From Streptomyces sp. AC550_RSS872 (GTDB lineage Bacteria > Actinomycetota > Actinomycetes > Streptomycetales > Streptomycetaceae): DNA of 64,000 nucleotides. Below are positions 42,337 through 50,490 of this stretch, piece by piece. The position numbers and the translations under genes are program-made. The notes under the pieces were generated by a model. It worked only from the letters and a program-made list of their open reading frames with translations. It ran no database searches and was not told the origin of the DNA. The DNA lies in contig NZ_JAGMUL010000114.1 in NCBI RefSeq assembly GCF_019049285.1, positions 62,001 to 126,000 on the forward strand. The letters are read 5' to 3'. Positions within the stretch are counted from its first letter, which is position 1, and every line of letters starts with the position of its first letter.

Positions 42337-43275
42337 ATGCCTTACTCGCGGCCACTCGCCACGACCCTGCTCGCCGAGACCCCGGTACCGGACGGCCTCA
42401 CGGCCACCGTACCGCGCGAGCTCGTCCACCGCGCTTCGGTCGCGGAAACGTTTCTCACGGGTGTGACCAGCACCGACACCGACCGGTTCACCGTCTTCGC
42501 CGAGTGGCCGCGCGCCCATCAGTTACACGTGTCGCCGGACCGGTCGGCCTATGAACCGCTGCTCGTCGCGGAAACCGTCCGCCAGGCCGGCACCCTCATC
42601 GCGCACACCGCCTACGAGGTGCCCATGGGCCACCAGTTCGTGCTCCGGGAACTGCGGATCACCACGCATCCCGAGCACCTGGTCATGGGCCCCACCCCCG
42701 CCGAACCCGTCCTCCGCATCGCGGTCCCGGACGTCACCCGGCGCGGCGGGCGCCCGGCCGGATTCCGCTACGACGTGGAGATATGGCTCGGCGAGGAGCT
42801 CGTCGGGACCGCGCACGTGGCCGCCACCTGGACCAGCGCCGCCGTCTACCGTCGACTGCGCGGCGGACGCACCGCGGCCACCGTGTCCGCGCTGCCGGTC
42901 CCGCCCGGTCTGCCGCCCGCCGCGGTGGACCGAGCCCTGCCCGCCGACGTCGTCCTGGCCCCGGCCGGGCACCCCGACGGCTGGCAGCTGCGAGTCGATA
43001 CCGGACATGCTGTTTTCTTCGACCACCCGCTCGACCACGTACCGGGCATGCTCCTGCTGGAGGCGGCCCGTCAGGCAGTCCGGGCCGGTGCCCGGAACAC
43101 CCGTCGGACAGCGGCTTCGTTCCATGCCGTCTTCCACCAGTACGCCGAACTTGACGTGCCTGTTTGGATAGAGGCCGAGGCCCGGTCAGGCGCGCACGGC
43201 ACCGATGTGCAAGTCGTGGGACGACAGGGGGAGTCGACGGTCTTCGAGTGCGGGGTGGGTACCGAAGAGCGCTGA
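42337..43275 (+). CDS. AfsA/ScbA-type gamma-butyrolactone synthase
   Basis: 312 residues with an AGGAGGGGAC ribosome-binding site. Two tandem AfsA hotdog domains: first ~20-165 (ELVHRASVAETFLTGV, AYEPLLVAETVRQAGTLIAH, PMGHQFVLRELRI), second ~175-305 (VVLAPAGHPDGWQLRVD, FDHPLDHVPGMLLLEAARQA). The FDHP.DHVPGM motif is diagnostic. AfsA condenses a beta-ketoacyl thioester with dihydroxyacetone phosphate, the key step to A-factor-type signals. Length equals known ScbA proteins. Confidence 0.92.
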   Translation: MPYSRPLATTLLAETPVPDGLTATVPRELVHRASVAETFLTGVTSTDTDRFTVFAEWPRAHQLHVSPDRSAYEPLLVAETVRQAGTLIAHTAYEVPMGHQFVLRELRITTHPEHLVMGPTPAEPVLRIAVPDVTRRGGRPAGFRYDVEIWLGEELVGTAHVAATWTSAAVYRRLRGGRTAATVSALPVPPGLPPAAVDRALPADVVLAPAGHPDGWQLRVDTGHAVFFDHPLDHVPGMLLLEAARQAVRAGARNTRRTAASFHAVFHQYAELDVPVWIEAEARSGAHGTDVQVVGRQGESTVFECGVGTEER

Positions 43276-43291
43276 GATATCGTGTGGGGAG

Positions 43292-43322
43292 CAAGAAACA
43301 AACGGCACGACCCGTTCTTTTC
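43292..43322. promoter_or_regulatory. Candidate ARE operator upstream of the second TetR gene
   Basis: CAAGAAACAAACGGCACGAC followed by CCGTTCTTTTC: the left arm AAGAAACAAACGG and right arm CCCGTTCTTTTC are imperfectly complementary, giving a ~28-bp palindrome with an ARE-like CAAACGG core. It overlaps the expected promoter region of the gene starting at 43344. Confidence 0.6.
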
Positions 43323-43343
43323 CGTCACAGGAGAGTCCATCTG

Positions 43344-43991
43344 ATGGCGAGGCAGTTACGCGCCGAACAGACCCGCACCACGATCCTCACAGCCGCCGCC
43401 GAACTGTTCGACCGTCGCGGCTATGAATCGACCAGTCTCAGCGACATCGTCGAGCAGGCCCAGGTCACCAAGGGCGCCCTGTACTTTCACTTCGCGGCCA
43501 AGGAGGACCTCGCCCAGGCCATCATGGAGCTCCAGTCCCGGGCGTCCCGGCAGGTCGCGACCGAGATGGACGGCCGGGGCTACACCTCGCTGGAGTCCCT
43601 GATGCGCACGACGTTCGGCATCGTGCGGCTCTCCGTCGAGGGCCCGATCCCCCGGGCCGGCCTGCGCCTGGCCACCGGGGGAGTGGTGATACGGCCGCCG
43701 CTGCGGCACCCCTACACCGAGTTGCTGGACATCACCACCCGCAAACTCCTCGGCGCCGCCAAGGAGTCCGACATCCATCCGGACGTCGACGCCGAGGCCG
43801 CGGCGCACTCCCTCGTGTGCTTCTTCGTCGGCACCCGCGTCGTCGGCCGCTCCCTCGAACCCGTCGCACGCCAGCCCCGCCGGCTGGCCGAGATGTGGCA
43901 CATCATGATCCGCGGCCTGGTCCCGGTACCCCGGCGGGCCCGCTATCTGACGCTCGCGACACAGCTGGAGCGGGAGATCCGAGCCGTATGA
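43344..43991 (+). CDS. Second ArpA-class TetR regulator (gamma-butyrolactone receptor or pseudo-receptor)
   Basis: 215 residues from ATG 43344, with AGGAGAG upstream. HTH region RAEQTRTTILTAAAELFDRR, STSLSDIVEQAQVTKGALYF, HFAAKEDLAQAIMELQS is of the receptor class. The C-terminal ligand pocket region differs from the receptor at 41478 (TFGIVRLSVEGPIPRAGLRL), and the conserved receptor Trp is displaced to RLAEMWHIMIRG. Pseudo-receptors of this kind often relay signalling to antibiotic clusters. Preceded by its own ARE. Confidence 0.85.
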   Translation: MARQLRAEQTRTTILTAAAELFDRRGYESTSLSDIVEQAQVTKGALYFHFAAKEDLAQAIMELQSRASRQVATEMDGRGYTSLESLMRTTFGIVRLSVEGPIPRAGLRLATGGVVIRPPLRHPYTELLDITTRKLLGAAKESDIHPDVDAEAAAHSLVCFFVGTRVVGRSLEPVARQPRRLAEMWHIMIRGLVPVPRRARYLTLATQLEREIRAV

Positions 43992-44022
43992 GCCCTATGG
44001 CACGCGCGGTACCGTGAGGCGC

Positions 44023-45216
44023 ATGCCCGAGAGGTCCGACACCCCGCCCCCGCTCCCGCCCGTGCTCCTCGGGAACGAACCCGGCTCGTTCCCGCACAGC
44101 GTCCTCGCCGAACGGCATCCCGCGATCATCCAGCAGGTACGGGAGTCCTTCCCGTACGGCCCCGAGCAGCACCGCGCGCTGGACGCGCTCCTCGCGCACT
44201 GCACCAAGGGCGTGATCGAACCCCTTCCCGCCGCCGCGCACGACCGCGACCGCTGGACGGCCTGGGGCGCGGACGCCTACGCCGGGCGGTCCTGGTTCGA
44301 CGTACCGTGGCTGTGGTCGGAGAGCTACTTCTACCGCCAACTCCTCGAAGCCGTTGGCTACTTCACTGCCGGGCCCTGGCAGGGTATCGACCCCTTCCGG
44401 CCCTCCAAGACCGCCGAGCTCGACGCCCCGGAGACGGACGAGGAACTCGCCGCCCTCGACGCCCTCGCGGACCGGCCCGCGCACGAGCAGGACCGGGCGC
44501 TGCTGCACGGCTCCCTCTGGGGCAACCGGGCCGACCTCGGCTTCCGGCTGTCGGCCGCGCACGGCGAGACCTCCTCGGACACCCCGCCCCTGGTGGCCGA
44601 CGACAGCGAGGCCCTCTGGTCACTGCTCCCGCCCTCCGGCTCGGCCACCCTGTGCCTGATCGCCGACAACGCGGGCCGCGAACTCGTCCCCGACCTGCTC
44701 CTCGTCGCCCACCTGCTCACTCAGGGGCGCATCGCTCGGGCGGTCCTCCACGTCAAGCCGTACCCGTACTACGTCTCCGACGCCACGCACGCCGACGTAC
44801 TGGACGCCCTGCGCCGGCTGACGACCGCACCGGGTGCGGCCGCGGCCTACGGCCGCACCCTCTGGTCGGCGCTGACGGACGGCCGCCTCGCCGTCCGCGC
44901 CCACCCCTTCTCCTGCGCCCCGCTGCCGTACGAGGCGATGCCCGGCGACCTCCGCGACGAACTCGCCGCCGCCACCCTCACCCTCCTCAAGGGCGACCTC
45001 AACTACCGCCGCCTGGTCGGCGACCGGCTCTGGCCGCCGACCACGCCGTTCGCCGACGTCACCGCCTGCTTCCCCGGCCCGGTCGCCGCCCTGCGCACCC
45101 TGAAGTCCGACGTGATCACCGGGCTCGACACCCGGACCGAGGCGGCGCTGGTGGCGACGGAAGGACAGCGGTGGCGGACGGGCGGGACGCATGCGCTGAT
45201 CCAGGTGCGGACGTGA
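44023..45216 (+). CDS. Damage-control phosphatase, ARMT1/DUF89 family
   Basis: 397 residues from ATG 44023; GTG 44014 is equally open. DUF89 signatures: an N-terminal helical region (RSWFDVPWLWSESYFYRQLL), the metal-binding IADNAGRELVPDLLLVAHLL, RAVLHVKPYPYYVSDAT, TLLKGDLNYRRLVGDRLWP and the end motif LRTLKSDVITGL. Asp and Asn in DNAGRE and Asp in KGDLNYR hold the metal in this family, which removes phosphate from damaged or reactive phosphometabolites. The link to the signalling genes is unknown. Confidence 0.85.
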   Translation: MPERSDTPPPLPPVLLGNEPGSFPHSVLAERHPAIIQQVRESFPYGPEQHRALDALLAHCTKGVIEPLPAAAHDRDRWTAWGADAYAGRSWFDVPWLWSESYFYRQLLEAVGYFTAGPWQGIDPFRPSKTAELDAPETDEELAALDALADRPAHEQDRALLHGSLWGNRADLGFRLSAAHGETSSDTPPLVADDSEALWSLLPPSGSATLCLIADNAGRELVPDLLLVAHLLTQGRIARAVLHVKPYPYYVSDATHADVLDALRRLTTAPGAAAAYGRTLWSALTDGRLAVRAHPFSCAPLPYEAMPGDLRDELAAATLTLLKGDLNYRRLVGDRLWPPTTPFADVTACFPGPVAALRTLKSDVITGLDTRTEAALVATEGQRWRTGGTHALIQVRT

Positions 45217-45246
45217 CGGCCGGGTCGTGCCGGTGATCCGGTCGGC

Positions 45247-46509
45247 TCAAGTGATCCGCACCGGCAGTGACTTGATCCCGTTGATGAAGTTCGACACCAG
45301 CCGCCTGGGCGGTCCGGCCGTCCGCAGTTCCGGCAGTACCCGCAGGGTCTCCCGGTAGAGCACGCGCAGCTGGAGCCGCGCGAAGTGCGCGCCCAGGCAG
45401 ACGTGCGGACCGCCGCCGAAGGAGACATGCGGGTTCGGCGCACGGGACGGATCCAGCCGGTCGGGGTCGCTGAAGACCCGTTCGTCACGGTTGGCCGAGG
45501 CATGGAAGACGACCACCTTGTCGCCCGCGCGGATGCGACGACCGGCCAGCTCCGTGTCCTGTGCGGCGGTGCGCCGAAAGGTGAGGACGGGAGGATGCCA
45601 CCGCAGCAACTCATCGACGGCGGTGTGGAGTTGAGCATCCCCGGCGCGAAGTCGCTCGTACGACTCCGGGTGGCCGGCCAGTGCCAGCAGCCCGCCCGGT
45701 GCCGCGCTGCGAACGGTGTCGTTGCCCGCGACCGTGAGCAGGAAGAAGAACATCTCCAGCTCGGGCCCGGCGAGGTCGGCGTCGTGGGCGAGGGCGGTCA
45801 TCACGTCGTCGTCGGGGAACCGCCTTTTGTACGCGGCCAGTTGGCGGGCGTACGCGAACATCTCGCGCAGCATCGCGGGCGAGCGCGGATTGACCGGCCT
45901 GCCGTGCGCGTCCAGCACCGGGGGACCCGCCTCGTCGGGGTCCTGGTAGCCGATCACCCGCTGCGTCCAGTGCAGCAGCAGCCTACGGTCGGCCTCCGGT
46001 ACGCCCAGCAGGTCGGCGAGGTTGAGCAGGGCGTAGTCGTCGGTCACGGCGGTCACCAGGTCGACGGTGCCGTCCGCCGCGCGGGCCGTCTCCACGGCGT
46101 ATGCGAGGAGGGTGCGGGCCCGCTGCTCGGCGACCCTGGCGAAACGGTCGACGCGGCCGGGAGTGAAGGCCCGGCTCACCAGCCGCCTCAACCGGCCGTG
46201 CCCCGGCGGATCCTGATTGAGCATCATGCGGCGGATGAACGGCAGATCGTCCGGGTCGGGATCCCGGATCTGGGTCGCGCCGACGTACGAGGAGTAGGTC
46301 GCCGAGTCCTTGAGCACACGCACCACGTCCGCGTGCCGGGTCACCGCCCAGAACCCGGGCCCGGCCGGCCAGCCCAGCACCTCGGACTCCTCCTGCCGGG
46401 CCACGGGGTGGTGGTCGCGCAGGACGCGATAGGCCTCGTAGGGCACGCCGGTCGCGTACTGCCGGGGGTCGAAGACATCGGGGACGGAGGGCGCGTCGTG
46501 GACGGTCAC
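45247..46509 (-). CDS. Cytochrome P450 (CYP124/125/142-like)
   Basis: 420 residues from GTG 46509, overlapping the upstream hydrolase stop. Landmarks: I-helix LLTVAGNDTVRSAA (oxygen-activation acid/Thr pair), ExxR in AVDELLRWHPP and the heme loop FGGGPHVCLGAHFARLQL with the ligand Cys. LNQDPPGHGRLRRLVSRAF and the C-terminal NFINGIKSLPVRI resemble the steroid/fatty-acid-oxidising CYP124/125/142 group. Substrate not assigned. Needs a ferredoxin/reductase encoded elsewhere. Confidence 0.88.
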   Translation of the reverse strand: MTVHDAPSVPDVFDPRQYATGVPYEAYRVLRDHHPVARQEESEVLGWPAGPGFWAVTRHADVVRVLKDSATYSSYVGATQIRDPDPDDLPFIRRMMLNQDPPGHGRLRRLVSRAFTPGRVDRFARVAEQRARTLLAYAVETARAADGTVDLVTAVTDDYALLNLADLLGVPEADRRLLLHWTQRVIGYQDPDEAGPPVLDAHGRPVNPRSPAMLREMFAYARQLAAYKRRFPDDDVMTALAHDADLAGPELEMFFFLLTVAGNDTVRSAAPGGLLALAGHPESYERLRAGDAQLHTAVDELLRWHPPVLTFRRTAAQDTELAGRRIRAGDKVVVFHASANRDERVFSDPDRLDPSRAPNPHVSFGGGPHVCLGAHFARLQLRVLYRETLRVLPELRTAGPPRRLVSNFINGIKSLPVRIT

Positions 46510-47360
46510 GCCCGCTCGCCTTCGTCGACGCGGTTCGTGCCGTCCCTGTCGTCTGCGCCGCGCGCGCCGTGCGTGCCGTGCGTGCCGTCCACGCCGTCCG
46601 CGCGCAGGAAGTCCTCGACCACGCGGATCAGCTCCAGCGGCGTCTCGTCCATGGCGTAGTGGCCCGCGGAAGGGAGTTCGCACAGCTCAGCCCGTGGATA
46701 CCAGGTCATCCACGTCCCGCGGAGAAGGTCGGCGGACAGGGCCGGGTCCAGGGCCCCGGCCACGGCGAGCGCGGGGACCAGGGAACCCTCGACCCGTGTG
46801 TGGAAGTCCTCCCCGGCCCAGGAGTCCAGCCACGCGCGGAACGCCTTCTGGTCGCTGACGGCGAGCGAACGGGCGACCATCCGGTCGAGCCAGGCGTCCG
46901 GTCGACGGCCACCGGTGGTGAAGTCGATGATGGCGCGCCGGTTCTCCGGCTTGTGCGCCGCGTCCGCGAACAGCTCCCCCTGCTCGGGCGGCATATCCAG
47001 CCCCGACGCGGGCACCGGCGAGACCCCGACCAGCCTGCGCAGCCGGTGCGGCGCGACGGCGAGGAGGCGCTGCCCGACCGCGCCGCCCATCGAGTGCCCG
47101 ACCACCGAGAACCGCTCCCAGCCGAGCCGTTCGGCCAGTTCCACCAGGTCCAGGGCAGCCTCGTTGGTCGTGTACGCGCCGACGGCGTCCTTGGCGGCGC
47201 CGTACCCGCGCAGATCGACGAGCGCGTAGGTGAACTCCGTACGGTCGAGGTCGGGGAGGACGCCCGCGTAGGCGGACCGATCGGCGAACCAGCCGTGCAC
47301 GGCGAACACCTTGTGGGCGCCTTCGCCGTGCAGCTCATGGGGGAGCGAGAAGGAGGTCAT
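46506..47360 (-). CDS. Alpha/beta hydrolase with repeat-derived tail
   Basis: 284 residues from ATG 47360. Alpha/beta fold: HGWFADRSAYAGVLPDLD, nucleophile elbow VVGHSMGGAVGQRL, acid region AVAGALDPALS and catalytic His in ELPSAGHYAMDETP. The last ~28 residues (DGVDGTHGTHGARGADD) come from a 9-bp tandem repeat in the DNA and are not part of the fold. Translationally coupled to the P450, suggesting joint action on a lipid-like substrate. No further specificity visible. Confidence 0.83.
   Translation of the reverse strand: MTSFSLPHELHGEGAHKVFAVHGWFADRSAYAGVLPDLDRTEFTYALVDLRGYGAAKDAVGAYTTNEAALDLVELAERLGWERFSVVGHSMGGAVGQRLLAVAPHRLRRLVGVSPVPASGLDMPPEQGELFADAAHKPENRRAIIDFTTGGRRPDAWLDRMVARSLAVSDQKAFRAWLDSWAGEDFHTRVEGSLVPALAVAGALDPALSADLLRGTWMTWYPRAELCELPSAGHYAMDETPLELIRVVEDFLRADGVDGTHGTHGARGADDRDGTNRVDEGERA
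46567..46602. repeat. 9-bp tandem repeat in the hydrolase 3' end
   Basis: Four units of CCGTGCGTG-type sequence (CCGTGCGTG twice, CCGTCCACG, CCGTCCGCG) encode the HGTHGARG-like tail of the hydrolase. A length-variable microsatellite is plausible. Confidence 0.6.
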
Positions 47361-47482
47361 GCGACCAAGGTGGCCCAGATCGGTGGAGACCGACAGATTG
47401 ACGCGTCCGGGTTGGTGTGCTGGTTGTCTGCCCGGCCTGCCGCATGTGGTGATCATGACAATCTCTTGCTAGTCATGTCGTC

Positions 47483-48462
47483 ATGCCGTTACGTCCATTG
47501 CACTCGGGAACGAGGACGGTCGCCGCCGCTGCGACGGCTCTCCTGCTGGTGGCGGTCTCGGCCTGCGGCGACGACGGGGACTCCCCGTCCGGCGCCGACG
47601 GTCGGCAGACCGTCACAGTGGCCGCGCTGCCCCTGGTCGACTGTGCTGCCCTCTACATCGCGCGGGACCGAGGCCTGTTCGAGAAGGAGGGCCTCGATGT
47701 CCGCATCCAGCAGATCCAGCAGAGCCTCCAGGCGCTGTCGGCCCTGGCCAAGGGCCAGATCGACATGGTCGCGAGCGCGAACTACGTCACCTATCTCCAG
47801 GCCCACGAGCAGGGCACCCTCGACATCCGGATCGTCGCCGAGGCGATCAGGGCCGCGCCACGGATGATGGAGGTCCTGGTGCCCGAGAACTCGGACATCA
47901 AGAGCGTCGCCGACCTCGCGGGCACGAAGCTCGCGGTCAACGTCCTGAACAACGTCCAGTCCCTCACCTTCAACGAGATCCTGGAGAAGCAGGGCGTCGA
48001 CCGCCCCGTCTACCGGGCCATTCCCTTCCCGCAGATGGGCGCCGCCCTGGACAAGGGACAGGTCGACGCCGTGCACGCGGTGGAGCCTACGACAGTTCCA
48101 TCCAGGACGAGTTGAAGGCCAGGGTGCTCGTCGACGGCTCGTCCGCACCAGTGGAGTCCATTCCTCTGAGCGGCTACATCAGCACCAGCGACTACGCCGA
48201 CGCCAGCGGCAACGTCGAGACGCTGGCCGCGTTCCAGCGGGCCATCAAAGCGGCCGTACCGATCGCCGAGGAGGACCCGTCCGTCGTACGCGACACCCTG
48301 CCGACGTACACCAAGGTCACCGAGCAGCAGGCCGAGTCGATCGATCTGCCCGTCTTCCCGCCCACCATGGACCCCGCGCAGCTCACCCGGCTCACCGAGC
48401 TGATGGAGAAGCAGGGGATGCTGAGGAAGCCGATCGATCCGGCGATCCTGATGGTGAATTGA
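47483..48462 (+). pseudogene. Frameshifted NMT1/SsuA-type ABC substrate-binding lipoprotein
   Basis: The first ~205 codons encode a lipoprotein signal (VAVSAC) and an NMT1-like binding fold (VAALPLVDCAALYIARDRGL, SLQALSALAKGQIDMVASAN). At about 48084 the sequence DAVHAVEP meets a one-base frame change; the +1 frame continues without a break (YDSSIQDELKARVLVDG to ILMVN at 48462), completing a normal ~325-residue protein. A single missing base after GAGCC explains it. The downstream partners are also broken, so genuine decay is more likely than a sequencing error, though the latter cannot be excluded. Confidence 0.8.
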
Positions 48463-48505
48463 CGTGTGGTCGAGTGACGTGTGGTCGAGTGACGTGTGGC
48501 GAAGA
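48461..48505. repeat. 15-bp tandem repeat between the decayed ABC genes
   Basis: GACGTGTGGTCGAGT occurs twice exactly (48461-48475, 48476-48490), followed by a degenerate third unit (GACGTGTGGCGAAGAGT). Confidence 0.8.
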
Positions 48506-48531
48506 GTCATCCGGTCAAGTGACGTGATGAC

Positions 48532-48896
48532 GTGAAGGGCGGCCGCCCCCGGGAACAGCTTCTGCTCGGCGTTACGGGCGTGCTGCTGGCCTTCGGTGCC
48601 TGCGAGGTTGTCAACCCTTCGGCTCCCTGGACGCCCAGACCCGCGAGGACCTGGTGGACCTCCTCCTGGAGGTCCACCGCACGGACGGCACGACGATCGT
48701 CTTCGTCACCCACGACATCGACGAGAGCGTCTACCTGGGCGACCGCGTAGTCGTCCTCTCCCCGGGCCCCGGCGCCAAGGTCGCCCTCGACCTCCCCGTC
48801 CACCTCCCCGACACCCGAGACCAGATCACGACCCGGGGCCTTGCGGAGTTCGTCGCTCTCAGGTCGGAGGTGGGACGGGCGGTCCGCAACAGATAG
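48532..48896 (+). pseudogene. Collapsed ABC permease-ATPase remnant
   Basis: The first ~27 codons (MKGGRPREQLLLGVTGVLLA, FGACEVVN) are the start of an SsuC-type permease. They run directly into the last ~95 codons of the ATPase in another frame (FGSLDAQTREDLVDLLLEV, IVFVTHDIDESVYLGDRVVV) ending at TAG 48896. The rest of the permease, and the ATPase Walker A, signature and Walker B segments, are missing. A single internal deletion of roughly 1.3 kb (estimated from family lengths) would produce this. Confidence 0.82.
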
Positions 48897-48929
48897 CACG
48901 GACCGGCCCACTTCTCAGCGCAGCTCCAG

Positions 48930-49050
48930 GCATCTTCAGCCCGTCCGGCGTTTGAGGACGAGGCCCTTCGGGCCGAAGCGGGGGTCCCGGGGGCGGCAGC
49001 CCCCTGGCGGGGTCGAAGGGGCGGAGCCCCTTCAAGGGATGGGACGGGTA
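48930..49050. repeat. GC-rich dispersed repeat, family A copy 2
   Basis: CCGTCCGGCGTTTGAGGACG, then GGGGGCGGCAGCCCCCTGGC and AAGGGGCGGAGCCCCTT: a long hairpin-rich element matching 3180-3262 in inverse orientation. Fills the gap between the decayed ABC remnant and the convergent phosphatase gene. Confidence 0.65.
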
Positions 49051-49078
49051 GGGGCGGCGGGGGCGAGAGGCGGCCTGC

Positions 49079-50320
49079 TCACCCCACCCGCACGTCCTGC
49101 CACACCAGCCGGTGATCAGACGTCGCCACCGTCGCCCCGTTCCCCACCAGCCGGTACAGCGGATCGCCGGACGTCGGCCAGAAGACGCCGTTCGCGCCCG
49201 GTATCAGACCCCTGGACGGAAGGACGTAGTCGACGCGCAGGTTCCCCGGAGCGGTGTCACCGAAGTCGGACGTGTCGTACGCCGGGTCGCCGAGGTGCGA
49301 GGCATTGGCACCGCCCTGAAGCCTCGCCGCCTCCACCCCACCCTCACTGGCCGGCGGCGCCTGCGGAAGCCGCACCGCCGGATGGTCCAGCAACTGCCGA
49401 ATCGCGTGGGCGTAACTGTCCCCGTCGTACGGATCCGCGTTGTTGTCCCCCGCGATCACAAACCGCGCCCCGGCCCGCAGCCCCCCACGCCGGCCCTTGT
49501 CGTCATACAGATAGGCGCTGCGCCGATGCCCCCCGACGTAGTCGGCCCACAGCCGGATCTCGTCATGATTGCGCCGGCCGTTACGGTCCTCGGGTCCGTC
49601 GAAGGTGGGCGGCGTCGGGTGCGAGACCAGGAAGTGCACGGTGTCGTGCCCGATGCACACCGGCACGTCCCAGTGGCTCTTCGACGACAGCCGCAGAATC
49701 GCACGAGCCTCCTCGCTGTAGTAGCCCGGCGGCATGACGTTGGCCGGCATGTCCTTCCACAGGAACCGCTGGAAAGTCCGCACCGCACGCCTGTCGATCG
49801 GGAACTTCGACAGCACGACCATCCCGTACTGCCCCGGGAACCAGCCATAGCCGTACGCGTCCTGCCCGTACGCGTCCGAACCGGGCGTCGTGACGACGCC
49901 GTTCTTCCCGTCGAGGTCCAGGCCGGTGGCGACGCCCGTGTTGACCGGGCCGGTGAAGTGGTACGGGAAACGGACCGGCTTCGCCCCGTGGTGACCGACG
50001 GCCAGGTAGTTGCGCAGGAACAGCCGGACCGCTCTGCCCTGCTCGTCGTAGTCGAACTCGTTGATCAGCAGCACGTCCGGGTCGACCCGCTGGATGGTCT
50101 CGGCCACGTTGCGTGCCTGGGCGTTGTCCGGCGTGGACAGATCGGTGATCAGCGCGCCCTGGGTGCCGCGGTTCAGCGAGGCGTTGAAGGTGGCGAACCG
50201 TACGGCCCGACGGCCGTGCCGCTCGGCCGCCGAGGCCGGGAACGCCGCCGTCGTGGCCAGTGCCGCCCCGGCGAGGGAGGCGAGCGCCGTGCGGCGTGAG
50301 AACGATCCGGTGGGGTTCAT
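49079..50320 (-). CDS. Tat-exported endonuclease/exonuclease/phosphatase family protein
   Basis: 413 residues from ATG 50320. Twin-arginine signal (FSRRTALASLAGAALATTAA). EEP-fold landmarks: FATFNASLNRGTQGAL at the first catalytic strand, DVLLINEFDYDEQG (metal-binding Glu), VCIGHDTVHFLVSHPTPP, FVIAGDNNADPYDGD (Asp/Asn pair) and the final ATSDHRLVWQDVRV (catalytic His). The family includes phosphodiesterases and nucleases; secreted Streptomyces members probably scavenge phosphate. No PHO box is obvious. Confidence 0.85.
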   Translation of the reverse strand: MNPTGSFSRRTALASLAGAALATTAAFPASAAERHGRRAVRFATFNASLNRGTQGALITDLSTPDNAQARNVAETIQRVDPDVLLINEFDYDEQGRAVRLFLRNYLAVGHHGAKPVRFPYHFTGPVNTGVATGLDLDGKNGVVTTPGSDAYGQDAYGYGWFPGQYGMVVLSKFPIDRRAVRTFQRFLWKDMPANVMPPGYYSEEARAILRLSSKSHWDVPVCIGHDTVHFLVSHPTPPTFDGPEDRNGRRNHDEIRLWADYVGGHRRSAYLYDDKGRRGGLRAGARFVIAGDNNADPYDGDSYAHAIRQLLDHPAVRLPQAPPASEGGVEAARLQGGANASHLGDPAYDTSDFGDTAPGNLRVDYVLPSRGLIPGANGVFWPTSGDPLYRLVGNGATVATSDHRLVWQDVRVG

Positions 50321-50490
50321 CGCGACTCCGGAAAGGGAGATGGACACTTGAGTGCGAAAAGTCTGCGCGCGTAGAGATGAACGCCACAAGGGCCGGCGAG
50401 AACTCCCGGATTCACCCATGATTCACGCGATGGTGTGATCATGTGCCGCGCCGAGGATGCCACTTGGGCCCCAGGGGTAGGGCCCCGGCC

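Noticed and set aside
41478..47360. A complete antibiotic biosynthetic cluster around the gamma-butyrolactone genes
   Set aside because: Only a P450, a hydrolase and a DUF89 phosphatase follow; no PKS, NRPS or other core enzyme is present.
49079..50320. PHO box or phosphate regulation of the exported EEP-family protein
   Set aside because: Looked for PhoP direct repeats upstream of 50320 and saw none convincing.
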